From contig NW_013657673.1 of NCBI RefSeq assembly GCF_000142905.1, forward strand, positions 310,510 to 374,509: a stretch of DNA of 64,000 nucleotides, read 5' to 3'. How positions within the stretch are numbered: position 1 is the stretch's first letter; the number at the start of each line of letters is the position of its first letter. The stretch is from Thecamonas trahens ATCC 50062. Its lineage: Eukaryota > Apusozoa > Apusomonadida > Apusomonadidae. The translations under genes were made by a program, and so were the position numbers. This document shows, in pieces, positions 54,366-63,892 of this stretch. The notes below the pieces were generated by a model. It did no database searches. It had not been told where the DNA came from and saw only the letters and a list, made by a program, of their open reading frames with translations.

Positions 54366-56681
54366 ATGGACTCGACCTTTGCCGCACGGTTCCGAGCCAA
54401 TATGGTTGGCGAGTGGGCTGCCAAGTACTTCCCCTACGAGGCCTACGCCGCTGAGCTGGCCTCCCTTCCGCACGCTGCTGAGCGCCTTGCGGAGGCAGGG
54501 CCTGGGGCTCTGGAAGCAGCGGCTGCCCTGGCCGACTCACCCTGGGGTGTCCCCGGCGTGGAGGCTGGGGAGAGCGGCCGTATTGACGCTTCGCTGGATG
54601 GGCCTGGTGATGAGCATGCTCCGCTGCTCGGCAGTGGTGGCGCCCGAGGGAGGACGTCGCCGCGGGCGCCTGCGCTGCTGCGGATCGCCGAGGGCTTCCT
54701 CATCAGGGTCCAGGGGGCAGAGGCCCGCGTCGACGAGTTCTACAGTGAAAAGGAAGAACTGTTTCGGACGCGAATCATGCGGCTGAACAACTACCTGGCG
54801 GCAAACAACCTGACCTACCCGCTGAGCGAGGGTAGCCCGCCGTCGTCGGCGCCGTCGACCCCGCGCGGCGGCAGTGGCGGCCGCGGGTCCAAGATCGACG
54901 TCGCCGCCATTCGCGACGCGCTGGAGGAGCTCTACCGCGGACTCCTTCTGCTCCGCAACTATGCGGCGCTCAACTTTACGGCAGTTCACGAGGTCCGCAA
55001 GGGTCTCGACTCGGTCTGCCGGACCTCCAAGTCGGCGTGGTTCCTCATCCGCAACGAGGTTGTCAGCCGCCGCGCGTACGCGTCTGCCAAGGACCGGCTT
55101 GAGCCGCTGCTCAATGAGATCGAGTGCCGCTACGCGGTGCTCTTTACTGAAGGCTCGGTGGCTGCGGCCAAGACTTCGCTGTTTGAGCGGAAGCAGCCAC
55201 CGCCGCGCACCTTTCTCAACACCTTCAACCTCGGGTTCTTCTCGGGCTTCTCGGTCCCACTGGTGGTCCTCACACTCTCGCTCCTGTTCACCTCGTCCGA
55301 GGTCGGCTACGATCCAGAGGCCGACCTGTACCCGGTCATTCCGGTCTTCCGTTGCACCGGCATCCTCATTCTGGTCTTCTGGCTCTGGGGCGGTATTGTG
55401 GTGATTTTCGAAAAGTTCCGCATCAATCACACCTTTATCCTGGAGCTCGATCCGTCGACCGTCCTCGCGCACGACCGCATCTTCAAGTCGGGCGCGCTGC
55501 TCTCGGCGCTGTGGCTCTCGTGCTTCCTCCTCTTTCTCGCTGCCGTTCGTCGCGGCATCCACGTCTTTCCGGTCCACCACAAGGTGTATCCGGCCATTCT
55601 TGTCGGCGTACTCACACTCCTCCTCCTCTGTCCGTTCCGGATGCTCCACCGGCCGACGCGCTGGTGGCTCCTCACCCGCTCGCTGCGCACCATCTCGGCG
55701 CCGTTCTTTGCGGTCACCTTTGCCGACAACCTCATCGGCGATTACATGACGTCGCTGGTCAAGGTCCTGTACGACGCCGAGTACTTGGCGTGCTTCTACC
55801 TCTCCGGCGACTGGCTCAACAACGACTTTTCCCAGTGCCAGGAGACCAATCGCAAGTATGCCCTCCCTGTCCTCACTGCACTCCCGTTGGTCTGGCGTTT
55901 CCTGCAGTGCCTCCGCCGCTACCGCGACAGCGGCGACGCTTGGCCGCACCTCGGCAACGCCGGCAAGTACGCCGTTGCCACCGTCGCCGTCACTCTTGGC
56001 GCCTTCCACTCGGATTGGAAGTCGTACGGCCACGAGTACTCGGCCCCGCGCGTCGCCTGGCTCGCCCTGCTCGTCTTCTCCACCCTCTACGCCTACTCTT
56101 GGGACATCTGCATGGATTGGGGCCTGATGTGGTGGGCAGATGGAAAAGTTCACGTCCGCAAGCAGTTCCACTACGGCTCCCTTTGGGTCTACGCCCTTGC
56201 CGCCGTCCTCAACCTCTTTGGCCGCTTTGTGTGGATGCTCACCCTCATCACCGCTCCGGTCCAGTCGGCCATCAACCACGAGCTTGCCGTCTTTGTCTAC
56301 GCCCTTGTCGAGGTCATCCGCCGCTCCGTCTGGGCTCTTCTTCGCATCGAGCACGAGCACTCGTTCAACGCCTCCAAGTTCCGCGCCGTCCGCGACATCC
56401 CCATCGCTTTTCACTCCAATACCACCATCAATACCTCGGCCTTTGACATCGTCGCCATCTCGCCGCGCCCCACCGACCCGACCGCACCCGTCGACACCGG
56501 CGATATCGAGCTCGCCGAGCGCTCGCGCTCTGCCTTTGCCGGCGCCTCCCCGCGCCAAATATCCGCCCACCACCACCAGCACCCGTCCGCCAAGTCCCGC
56601 TCCAACTCGGCCGCCGGCATCTCGCCTCACACATCCAACGCCGCGCACACCCTCCACACTGCTCATCCACATTGCCCGTAA
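54366..56681 (+). CDS. XPR1: SPX-EXS phosphate exporter, XPR1/SYG1/PHO1 family
   Basis: Single exon, 771 residues from ATG 54366. The SPX domain spans residues about 1-250: FRANMVGEWAAKYFPYEAYA, then DEFYSEKEELFRTRI and RNYAALNFTAVHEVRKGLDS. It is lower in Lys than usual in the inositol-polyphosphate site, with VHEVRKGLD where relatives have more Lys. Several membrane helices follow (GFSVPLVVLTLSLLF, TGILILVFWLWGGIVVIF, ALWLSCFLLFLAAV). The EXS domain includes FADNLIGDYMTSLVKVLYDA, WRFLQCLRRYRDSGD, LGNAGKYA and WDICMDWGLMW. These proteins export phosphate from the cytosol, gated by inositol pyrophosphates. The Ser/His-rich tail is probably disordered. GPCPD1, another phosphate-metabolism gene, lies 4 kb away. 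Confidence 0.92.
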   Translation: MDSTFAARFRANMVGEWAAKYFPYEAYAAELASLPHAAERLAEAGPGALEAAAALADSPWGVPGVEAGESGRIDASLDGPGDEHAPLLGSGGARGRTSPRAPALLRIAEGFLIRVQGAEARVDEFYSEKEELFRTRIMRLNNYLAANNLTYPLSEGSPPSSAPSTPRGGSGGRGSKIDVAAIRDALEELYRGLLLLRNYAALNFTAVHEVRKGLDSVCRTSKSAWFLIRNEVVSRRAYASAKDRLEPLLNEIECRYAVLFTEGSVAAAKTSLFERKQPPPRTFLNTFNLGFFSGFSVPLVVLTLSLLFTSSEVGYDPEADLYPVIPVFRCTGILILVFWLWGGIVVIFEKFRINHTFILELDPSTVLAHDRIFKSGALLSALWLSCFLLFLAAVRRGIHVFPVHHKVYPAILVGVLTLLLLCPFRMLHRPTRWWLLTRSLRTISAPFFAVTFADNLIGDYMTSLVKVLYDAEYLACFYLSGDWLNNDFSQCQETNRKYALPVLTALPLVWRFLQCLRRYRDSGDAWPHLGNAGKYAVATVAVTLGAFHSDWKSYGHEYSAPRVAWLALLVFSTLYAYSWDICMDWGLMWWADGKVHVRKQFHYGSLWVYALAAVLNLFGRFVWMLTLITAPVQSAINHELAVFVYALVEVIRRSVWALLRIEHEHSFNASKFRAVRDIPIAFHSNTTINTSAFDIVAISPRPTDPTAPVDTGDIELAERSRSAFAGASPRQISAHHHQHPSAKSRSNSAAGISPHTSNAAHTLHTAHPHCP

Positions 56682-57190
56682 AACCACACATACACGCACG
56701 CCATACACACGACCTACTTTGTTGACTTCCTGATCTGCTGGATTTCAAAGAGATCGACAGTCCCGCAATCGCACTCTCGCCGAGCTCTGGGCAGGGCGGG
56801 TCAGCGAGTGACGAGCCGTCGGACAGAATTTGGTCCATCTCCACTGAGCGCTCCACGTCCCCCCTCCCCCCCCCCTCCAACCCTCCCACCCCTTCCTACA
56901 CCTCACCACCACCACCACCACCACCACCACCACCACCCGACTGCTCCACCCACCACTCCACACTCCATCCCTCTGTACCCTTTCCCCCTTCTCCACACGT
57001 TGGAAACAGACCAGGCCGTCACCCCCCCCCCCCCCCCCCGTCCCTCCCTCCCTCGCTCCCTCTCTGCGCACCCGCTTGGAACACAGCGGGCAGAGGAGCA
57101 AGTGAGCGGACAGTTTCGAGAAGGTGATCTTGGCTGAGAAGCAGACACATAGTACACCGGGTTGCTAGAGCAGGAGCTTGAAAAGTAATC
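56682..57190. promoter_or_regulatory. 5' flank of the TPR gene, pyrimidine-rich
   Basis: 509 bases. Contains a CAC trinucleotide array near 56906-56938, a C run at 56866-56877 and an 18-base C run at 57022-57039, all on the coding strand of the gene that starts at 57191. No gene seen. Confidence 0.5.
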
Positions 57191-59851
57191 ATGGGCAGGC
57201 GCAGACGGAGGAAGAAGAAGGCCGGCGGAGCAGCGGCGGCGACCGGGACCCCGGGTGGGCTTGATGCTGGAGGTGGTTGGCAAGGTCAAGGTGGACACGC
57301 TGGTGATTCGAGTGGGAAAAGGAGAAAGACCAGTAGTGGTCTGTCAAAGGGTGAGGCCGCAGCAACCGCAGCGGCGGCAAAGGCCGCAGCCTCGGATCCT
57401 TTGGCCAACTATGAGCCGGTCCCGCTGGCAGCCGAGGACGAGCGGCGGAAGGGCAACAAGCAGTACCACCGCAAGAACTACGCCGCAGCAGTGTACCACT
57501 ACACTCGATCTATTTCCGGCGCCGCTAAGAACCCATCGTTCCTCGGCGTGCTCTTTGCCAATCGCGCTGCTGCCCACATTGGGCTCAAGCATTACCAGGC
57601 TTGCGTCGACGACTGCACCGCAGCGCTCTCGCTAGACCCCAAGTCGGTCAAGGCCCATGGGCGCCGCGCGTACGCGCTGTACTCACTCAAGCGGTACGCC
57701 GACGCTGTGGCCGACTACGAGGCTGTCCTCAAGCTCGATCCCGACAACGTGCAAGTCCGCGACAACCTCGAGTGCGCGCTCCGCCAGCTGGACTTGGCAT
57801 CCAAGCGCGACGTTGCCGGCGGCCTGAGCGCCAAGGCCAAGGGCGGTGGGGGTAAGCGGACGCGGACGCCGTCGGGCGGGTCGAAGCGCGACCACGACCG
57901 ACCGCCGCTGCCGCCGCTGGAGCGCATCCCACTCGCCTCGTGCTCGACGTCTGTCTACGCGCTGGCATGCCTTGAAGCTGCTGCACCGGACCCCGAGACG
58001 CTCATCTACCCGATTGCGCTCGACGCAGCGGCCGCCGCTGGCGCCAGCCACAGTTTGGCGGCCGATGCCAAGGCCTCGCCGGCGGTGCTCGACTGGATGG
58101 CGTCGTCGCTGTATGCGTTGCACTACCCGTACGGTCCGATGAGCGGAGGCAACGTCGGCGCAGCGCCGGCTCCAGCTGAAGAGCTCGTGCCTGTTCCGGC
58201 AGCGAGCACAGGCCGCGGAGCCGGCGGCGACGGTGCGCTGCCGCGGCCGGGCCGCGAACGTACGCTGTCGGGCGGTGCCGAGACGTCGCGAAGCCGGCGG
58301 CGCGGGCGCAACAAGCGTCGGTCGTCGACCGGGAGCTCAGCCAAGGCTGACGGTGACGGCGGCGACGGCAATGACGGCAGTGGCGGCGATGGCGGTGGCG
58401 GCGACGATGGGCCGCGGGCGTCGGTCCTAGTTCCGGTCAGCGACGCCAACGTTGCCCGGGCCATGGCCATCAAGGTCGAGGGCAACAGCCGCTTTGCGGT
58501 CGGTGACCTTGACGCGGCGCTCGAGCACTACACCCGTGCGATTGAGATCAACCCCAACGAGGGTGTGTTTTACTCGAACCGGGCCCAGGTCCACCTCAAG
58601 CAGGAGTCGTACTACGATGCCATCCATGACTGTGCCAAGTCGATTGAGCGCGGGCCAACGTTCAAGGCGTACCTGCGGCGGGCCAAGGCTTGGCACGCGC
58701 TGCGGGCGTTTGAGGAGGCCTCGCGCGACTATGTCACTGCGTTGCGGTACGGAGCGCGGTACTCGGACGTGCGGCCTGGCCTCGAGCAGTGCCTGTACGA
58801 GATCGAGATGGGCTTCTTTGAGACGTACGCCATGAACACGGGCGTTGACACGACGCTCGTTCAGCTCATCCACTACGTTCAGTCCAAGATGTCGGGCATG
58901 GCGTACGACGTTGGCGCCATCGACAAGCACGACATCGAGCGGCTGGCGTCGTGCGTGTACTCGATCTGCGAGGTTGCTGCAGAGTTTCCGTTTTGGGACT
59001 ACGAGGACGAGACCGCAGTGCCAGTCGCGGCCGAGGCGCCGGCGCCCGCCGGCGAAGACTCGCCGTGGACGCTCTCGACCTTTCTCAAGATGGCGCTCGA
59101 CTCGGAGCTTTCGGCCGGGCTCGACCTCTCGTCGTGGGAGCAAAACCCGCGGTTGGTCGCGATCATGGACGACTACATCCGCCGCGGTGTGATTATCGAC
59201 GACCGGACTCAGGCCAAGGACGGCACTGCTGGCCGGCCCAGCAATGCAGCAGCGCCTGAAGCCAGCACCGCTGCGGCCGCGCCGCCGCGGATCAGTGCTG
59301 CTGCGTCGGCTGCACTCGGCGCCGCCCTCCTCGGAGCCAATCGCGGACTCAACTCGGGCGAGATCCCGCTGTCGTCGGACGACATCCAGGCCTTTGTCTC
59401 GCTCCTCACCGAGTCGGCAATGTGTGCAGCGTTTTCGGTTGTGGCCGACTTTCTGGAAGTTGCCATTCCAGACGCATCGGACGACTCGCAGTTTCTTGCG
59501 CTCGTCAACGAGACCTCACACTTTCAGGCCGACGAACCGCTGCGCGTGGCGTTCCAGGCTGCCCAGACGATGCTCAAGATGAAGGGCGGAGGCGAGGCGC
59601 TCGCGCCCGAGGCCATTGTCAGCAAGCTCAACAAGGTGCTTGTGGCTCAGCCGCCGCCGGCCATGCTCGAGGCTAACTACGTCCGCGCTCTGGTCTACCT
59701 CGTCCGGGCTCATGCCAAGGGTCCTGTTCCGGACGTCAGCGACCTGCGGCTTGCCGCCGAGTGCGAGCCTGAGTCGGCCTTTGTCCAGGGCCTCATTCTT
59801 GCGGCCCAGAAGCAGGCCGAGCTCCGTGACATCCGCCCGGATCGGCGTTGA
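57191..59851 (+). CDS. TPR-repeat protein with two TPR blocks
   Basis: Single exon, 886 residues. After a Lys/Gly start (MGRRRRRKKKAGG), the first TPR block (residues ~75-200) contains ERRKGNKQYHRKNYAAAVYH, FANRAAAHIGLKHYQACVDD and AHGRRAYALYSLKRYADAVADY. A Gly/Ser-rich linker follows. The second block (~425-540) has KVEGNSRFAVGDLDAALEHY, YSNRAQVHLKQESYYDAIHD and YLRRAKAWHALRAFEEASRDY. Such three-repeat clamps commonly hold Hsp70/Hsp90 tails (STI1/DNAJC7-like), which fits but is not proven, as clamp residues were not scored. The C-terminal 330 residues are helical and unrecognised, with one Ala-rich insert. It converges on ARP1. Confidence 0.8.
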   Translation: MGRRRRRKKKAGGAAAATGTPGGLDAGGGWQGQGGHAGDSSGKRRKTSSGLSKGEAAATAAAAKAAASDPLANYEPVPLAAEDERRKGNKQYHRKNYAAAVYHYTRSISGAAKNPSFLGVLFANRAAAHIGLKHYQACVDDCTAALSLDPKSVKAHGRRAYALYSLKRYADAVADYEAVLKLDPDNVQVRDNLECALRQLDLASKRDVAGGLSAKAKGGGGKRTRTPSGGSKRDHDRPPLPPLERIPLASCSTSVYALACLEAAAPDPETLIYPIALDAAAAAGASHSLAADAKASPAVLDWMASSLYALHYPYGPMSGGNVGAAPAPAEELVPVPAASTGRGAGGDGALPRPGRERTLSGGAETSRSRRRGRNKRRSSTGSSAKADGDGGDGNDGSGGDGGGGDDGPRASVLVPVSDANVARAMAIKVEGNSRFAVGDLDAALEHYTRAIEINPNEGVFYSNRAQVHLKQESYYDAIHDCAKSIERGPTFKAYLRRAKAWHALRAFEEASRDYVTALRYGARYSDVRPGLEQCLYEIEMGFFETYAMNTGVDTTLVQLIHYVQSKMSGMAYDVGAIDKHDIERLASCVYSICEVAAEFPFWDYEDETAVPVAAEAPAPAGEDSPWTLSTFLKMALDSELSAGLDLSSWEQNPRLVAIMDDYIRRGVIIDDRTQAKDGTAGRPSNAAAPEASTAAAAPPRISAAASAALGAALLGANRGLNSGEIPLSSDDIQAFVSLLTESAMCAAFSVVADFLEVAIPDASDDSQFLALVNETSHFQADEPLRVAFQAAQTMLKMKGGGEALAPEAIVSKLNKVLVAQPPPAMLEANYVRALVYLVRAHAKGPVPDVSDLRLAAECEPESAFVQGLILAAQKQAELRDIRPDRR

Positions 59852-59882
59852 GCGAGCAGCCCAGGAGTACTGCACAATCTGC

Positions 59883-59937
59883 CAAGCCACGTTGCGGGTT
59901 GTCGTTCATTGCGCAGCAGCAGCAACCACAACCGCGA
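59883..59937 (+). repeat. 55-base direct repeat, copy 1
   Basis: An exact copy of 60030-60084, beginning CAAGCCACGTTGCGGG and ending ACAACCGCGA. It lies just after the stop of the TPR gene in the short interval before ARP1. Confidence 0.95.
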
Positions 59938-60029
59938 GCTACGAAAGAAAGTACACGCCGCTACGGCAGCAAGTTGTTCCTCGTTGCGCAACAGAACCAA
60001 ACCCAACAGACCACAGCCAGGCACCATAT

Positions 60030-60084
60030 CAAGCCACGTTGCGGGTTGTCGTTCATTGCGCAGCAGCAGCAACCACAACCGCGA
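60030..60084 (+). repeat. 55-base direct repeat, copy 2
   Basis: Exact repeat of copy 1, start-to-start distance 147 bases. It ends six bases before the ARP1 stop codon (on the other strand). A looser relative (GTTGTTCCTCGTTGCGCAACAG) lies between the copies. Confidence 0.95.
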
Positions 60085-60090
60085 TCCAGA

Positions 60091-61468
60091 CTACAGGCAC
60101 TTGCGGTGGAGAATGCTCTTGCCCTCCTCCTGATACTCCTCGGACGAGATCCACATCTTCTTAAAGGTGGCGAGCGAGGCGAGGATAGAACCGCCGATCC
60201 AGGCCGAGTAGGCGCGCTCGGGCGGGGCGGCGATGCGGATCTTGACGTCCTTAGGAGCGAGCTCCTTGACCTCCTTGAGCAGGCGGTTGCCAAAGCCGCG
60301 GAAGAGGGTGGAGCCGCCAGCGAGCACCATGTGCGAGTACAGGGTTTTCCTCAGGTCCATGTCGCAGTTGGTGATGGACGAGACAACAATCTCGTGGACG
60401 CCCTCGTACTCGGAGCCGATCAACTCTGGGTTGAACAGCACCTCGGGCGCGCGGAACCGCTCCGGCCCGATCTCCATGACCGAGCCATCGGGCAGGGTGT
60501 ACGACTGCAGGGTGTGTCCGCGGTCGAGCTCGAGCGACTCCTCCTTCTTGGGATTGTACGAGACCTTGCAGAGCGCCTCCTTGAGCGACCGGACCGCCAG
60601 CATTTCCGCCGAAGTGTGGAAGGCGTACCCGGCCTTGCGCAGCAGCCGCACCAGATGCCGAGTAATGTCGCGCCCTCCCAGGTCAATTCTAGAGATGGCG
60701 TGCGGCATGGCAAAGCCCTCGTAGATAGGCACGGCCGTCGTCACGCCCTCGCCACAGTCCAGGACCATGCCGGTCGTCTTGCCCGACGCGTACAGCGAGA
60801 GCACGGCCTGCATCGACACAAACAGGGCCGGAACGTTGTATGTCTCAAAGAACAGCTCTGCTGCCTCCTCCCGGTTTGCCCGCGGGTTGAGCGGCGACTC
60901 GGTGAGAAGCACAGGATGCTCCTGCGAGTGAATCTTGAGCTCCTCGTTGTAGATGTGCGACCAGAGCCGCTGCATGTCTGCCCAGTCGTTGACGATGCCA
61001 TGCTCCATCGGGTATCGCACCTTGAGCAGCCCACGCAGATCGTCCGCCCGCCCTCCCACAAAGTGATCTCCCTCCACAGCCCCTGCCATCAGCCGCACGT
61101 GCTTGGGCGTCCCCACGTAGTTGGAGAACGCCACAGACGGCAGCTCGTCGCCAGCAAACCCAGCCTTCAGCACCCCGGTCCCCTACCCACACCCATGCCC
61201 CCCCAAACCCACACCCACACCCACAGACATAGCATGTCAGTCACTTCAGTCATCTCCCTGCCTCCTTCCCCCTCCGGCTCTCTCCCCCGCCCCCCCCTTC
61301 CGCGGCCAGTGGCCGCATCGCCCGCGCCTGTTTTTTCTCCCGCGCCACCCCACCCACCCCCACCTTCCCCCCTCGGTCACACACGGGATACCCCCCCCAC
61401 ACACACACAACACACACACTGTTCCGTACATTGTCAATGACCACGGGCTGGTTGTACCCCTCGGCCAT
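60091..61468 (-). CDS. ACTR1A: ARP1 (centractin), dynactin filament actin-related protein
   Basis: Actin-related protein that forms the dynactin minifilament, linking dynein to cargo. Exon 1 is 61430-61468 ([13 protein letters not shown]) and exon 2 is 60091-61182; intron 61183-61429 (donor GTACGG, acceptor TAG). The protein is 376 residues, the same length as animal ARP1. Splicing gives [20 protein letters not shown]. Seen: [115 protein letters not shown] and [20 protein letters not shown]. It matches ARP1 better than conventional actin ([18 protein letters not shown]). The end HRKCL replaces the usual HRKTF/HRKCF. Confidence 0.95.
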
Positions 61469-61534
61469 GTGCGGTACCTGTCGGTGAGCAGTGAGCCAGG
61501 TGTAGCCCACTGTCGTAGTTGTCGAGGGTGGGGC

Positions 61535-61551
61535 GGGGGGGGGGGGGGGGG
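61535..61551 (+). repeat. Oligo-G run upstream of ARP1
   Basis: A run of 17 G on the plus strand, 67-83 bases upstream of the ARP1 ATG, so it is an oligo-C tract on the ARP1 coding strand. Exact length uncertain. Confidence 0.85.
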
Positions 61552-61709
61552 AGGGTGGCGGGGTGGGGGCTGACGGCGCATTGGCCTACGGGTGGCAGGA
61601 TGGCATCTAGCACCGTGGGGGGATTCCAGAGAGGTATGCGGAGGGAGATGACTGGTTGGTGGAGGGATTGGAGGTGCTACGTTTATCAGAGGTGATGATG
61701 ATCAATCAA

Positions 61710-62520
61710 TCAGTACTTGCCCTCGCGCTTGTCCTGGCCAAACAGCGAGGCGTCGCCCCACGGGAAGGCGCGCTTGCGGCGCTCCTGGAAGGCGTAGAGG
61801 GGAGCATCCGAGTGATGGTGGTCATGCGAGAAGTGACGCATGGCCACGTATGCGGTGACAACACCAAGCGCAGCAAGGCCGCCCTTGGAGTACATCTTCC
61901 ACGCGGAAGCATGGTCTGCACCCTCGAGCCGCAACAGCCGAGCCGACCCCCCGCCAAGAACCACCGCCACACAACAAGCCCCAGGGTAAGTAAACCACTT
62001 CAAACACCCTCACTGCATGTCGCCATCCACATGGCGTCCTCCTCTGCCGCCTGATGCCTTGGCCCTTGCCGATTCAGCCTCTCCGTCTCGCGGCTGCTGC
62101 GTCATGGCCGCCAATGATCGCCCGGTGGGGTCGAGTTGGGTCGCACGCCGTGGCAGCCACTTCTGGAGAGCAATCCCATACAGAGCGCTACAACTTCCAC
62201 TCGAGGTAACCATGGCTGTGTACTTTTCTTGTACGAGAGTAGGTACCACCTCCAGAAGCACACCTCGCGCTATCCCCATAGCAACACGTCGGCGGGCGGG
62301 CTGGACGACTAATTTTTGGCCATCACACGCCACTTGGCCCTCGACCCACAGCCAAAGGAAAGCAGGTGGGGGAGGGGGAAGGGAGGGGGGGAGGGAGGGA
62401 GGGGAGGGGGGGGGGAGGTGGGAAGGGAGAGGACAACGTACGAGCAGCCTCAGCGGCAGAGCCGGACATCATCCGGACGGCAGGGACGGCAGAAGCCGCA
62501 GCACGACGAACGAAAGCCAT
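61710..62520 (-). CDS. COX6A: COX6A, cytochrome c oxidase subunit 6A
   Basis: Small nuclear-encoded subunit of mitochondrial complex IV. Exons 62442-62520 (MAFVRRAAASAVPAVRMMSG, a mitochondrial presequence) and 61710-61915; intron 61916-62441 (donor GTACGT, acceptor CAG), 94 residues. The joined protein reads AEAAHHASAWKMYSKGGL, has one membrane helix (GLAALGVVTAYVAMRHF), then the family marks APLYAFQERRKRAFPWGDAS. The PFPWGD-like AFPWGD and the overall length identify COX6A. The intron carries a long G-rich stretch (oligo-C on the coding strand) near its 5' end. COX11 is also in this window. Confidence 0.9.
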
Positions 62521-62846
62521 TGTTGACAAGAGGGGGAGAAAAGTGCTGTTCGCGGAGGAGGGGTGGGGGAGGGGGGCGGTTTGAGAGCAAGCCGTGGCAT
62601 GGCTAGAGCGCATCTGACAGGTTCAGCACAGCATTGGAGGTGATGATACTGGCGTAGTTGGATGCGGTTGATTTGTGCGGCAAGGCAAGCTTGGCCGATG
62701 GCATGTCTTGGGCCTTGGGCGCGCCAGGATGAGAAACGAGTCGCCGGCAGCAAGGGCGGCGCAAGGCGGGAGGCAGTCAGCGCGACGATCGGCAGACTCA
62801 TGGCCGCATCATGGCCGCATCCGAAAGGACAGGCAAGAGCAGCTAG
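62521..62846. other. Intergenic region between COX6A and the membrane protein gene
   Basis: 326 bases; both genes are on the minus strand, so it holds the 3' UTR of the upstream gene and the COX6A promoter. Nothing else seen. Confidence 0.4.
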
Positions 62847-63892
62847 CTAAAGAAGAAACCACGAGATAATGGTGAACGGAGTGAGCCAGAGATGGTGGAG
62901 GAGAAGCTTGGTCGCGATGACTGGGTAGCGGTCGTGGTCGAGGTACGAGTCCATGTACGTCTTCTCCCCATACACCCGGTGCGCTGCCTCTTGAACGATA
63001 AACGCGCCGATGACCAGCCCGGCAGCCTGCCAGAACTGCATGTAGTGGGCGAGGCTTCGCGATGGAAGGCAAAAGACAACAAGGAACGGGACGACGACGA
63101 TGACCGCAGAGAGGAACGCAACTTGAGGCGCATGCGCCTCGACAGTGTAGCGGACAACGAGAACGAGTCCAGCGATGACGGCTGCCGATCCAGACCGAGA
63201 GACGAGGCCAACAAGACCAAGAGCGCCCCCCATGCCCAGTGCCACAGTGGCCAGATGGACATAGACATTCCCGGCGTGGCGATGGAACTGCGTGTAGTCG
63301 GCGCCAAGTGCGGTAAAGCTCGCCCACGATGCCGCTTCGATATGGGCATCGGTGACCTTGAGCGCGAGCACAAGGCCACAGGCGACGACGTGACCGGCGA
63401 CAAGCCCACTCCATTTGGCCTTGAACGTTGGCGAGAGAAGCAGGACAATCAAGCCAGCAACTGTGCCGGCGATCTCAGGGTGCGGGACATCGACATCGCC
63501 AGCACCTACCGCCGCCATTGCAAAGCCAGGGGCGGCGAGGAGCACCAGAAGACCATCGACCGCCGACGATGCAGTTGAAAGATACGCAAATGCTAGCGCA
63601 CTGGCAGAAAGCACGGTCAAGAAGAGCATGTCGCGGTGAAAAACGCCATCGTCCACATCGCGAAAGACAGCATTGAGCACCTGCACCATGTAGGGAAGGA
63701 ACGCGACCGAGAGAACTGCGTCGTCGAGCACAGACAACAAACTCCCCCAGCAGCGGCACGAGCACGGAGGCCGAGCACAGCACATGCCATCGCGGCCAGC
63801 ATGGCCAGATTGGAAATGCCCACGTGGGCTTCGGCCTGCGAGTAGACAATGGTCGCCCACGGGAGCGTGCCGACGAGCTGGTCGATGGCCAT
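62847..63892 (-). CDS. Multi-pass membrane protein, unknown (possibly 5'-incomplete)
   Basis: Many hydrophobic helices, for example SNLAMLAAMACAVLGL, LTVLSASALAFAYLSTASS, PEIAGTVAGLIVLLL, GHVVACGLVLALKV, VYVHLATVALGMGGALGLVG, SAVIVVVPFLVVF and FWQAAGLVIGAFIVQEA. Near the C-terminus there are conserved-looking polar spots: FHRHAGNVYVHL, EAAHRVYGEKTYMDSYL and KLLLHHLWL. The His pattern is faintly like Mpo1/DUF962 fatty-acid dioxygenases, but I would not name it on that. The first ATG seen is 63892; the frame stays open to the window end, so more N-terminus or an upstream exon may exist. A frame break at the C run 63744-63748 (one base missing) separates the first ~50 residues from the rest. Confidence 0.6.

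Noticed and set aside
59848-61440. Long plus-strand frame over ARP1
   Set aside because: It is antisense to a clear ARP1 gene, includes the 55-base repeats and has no family features.
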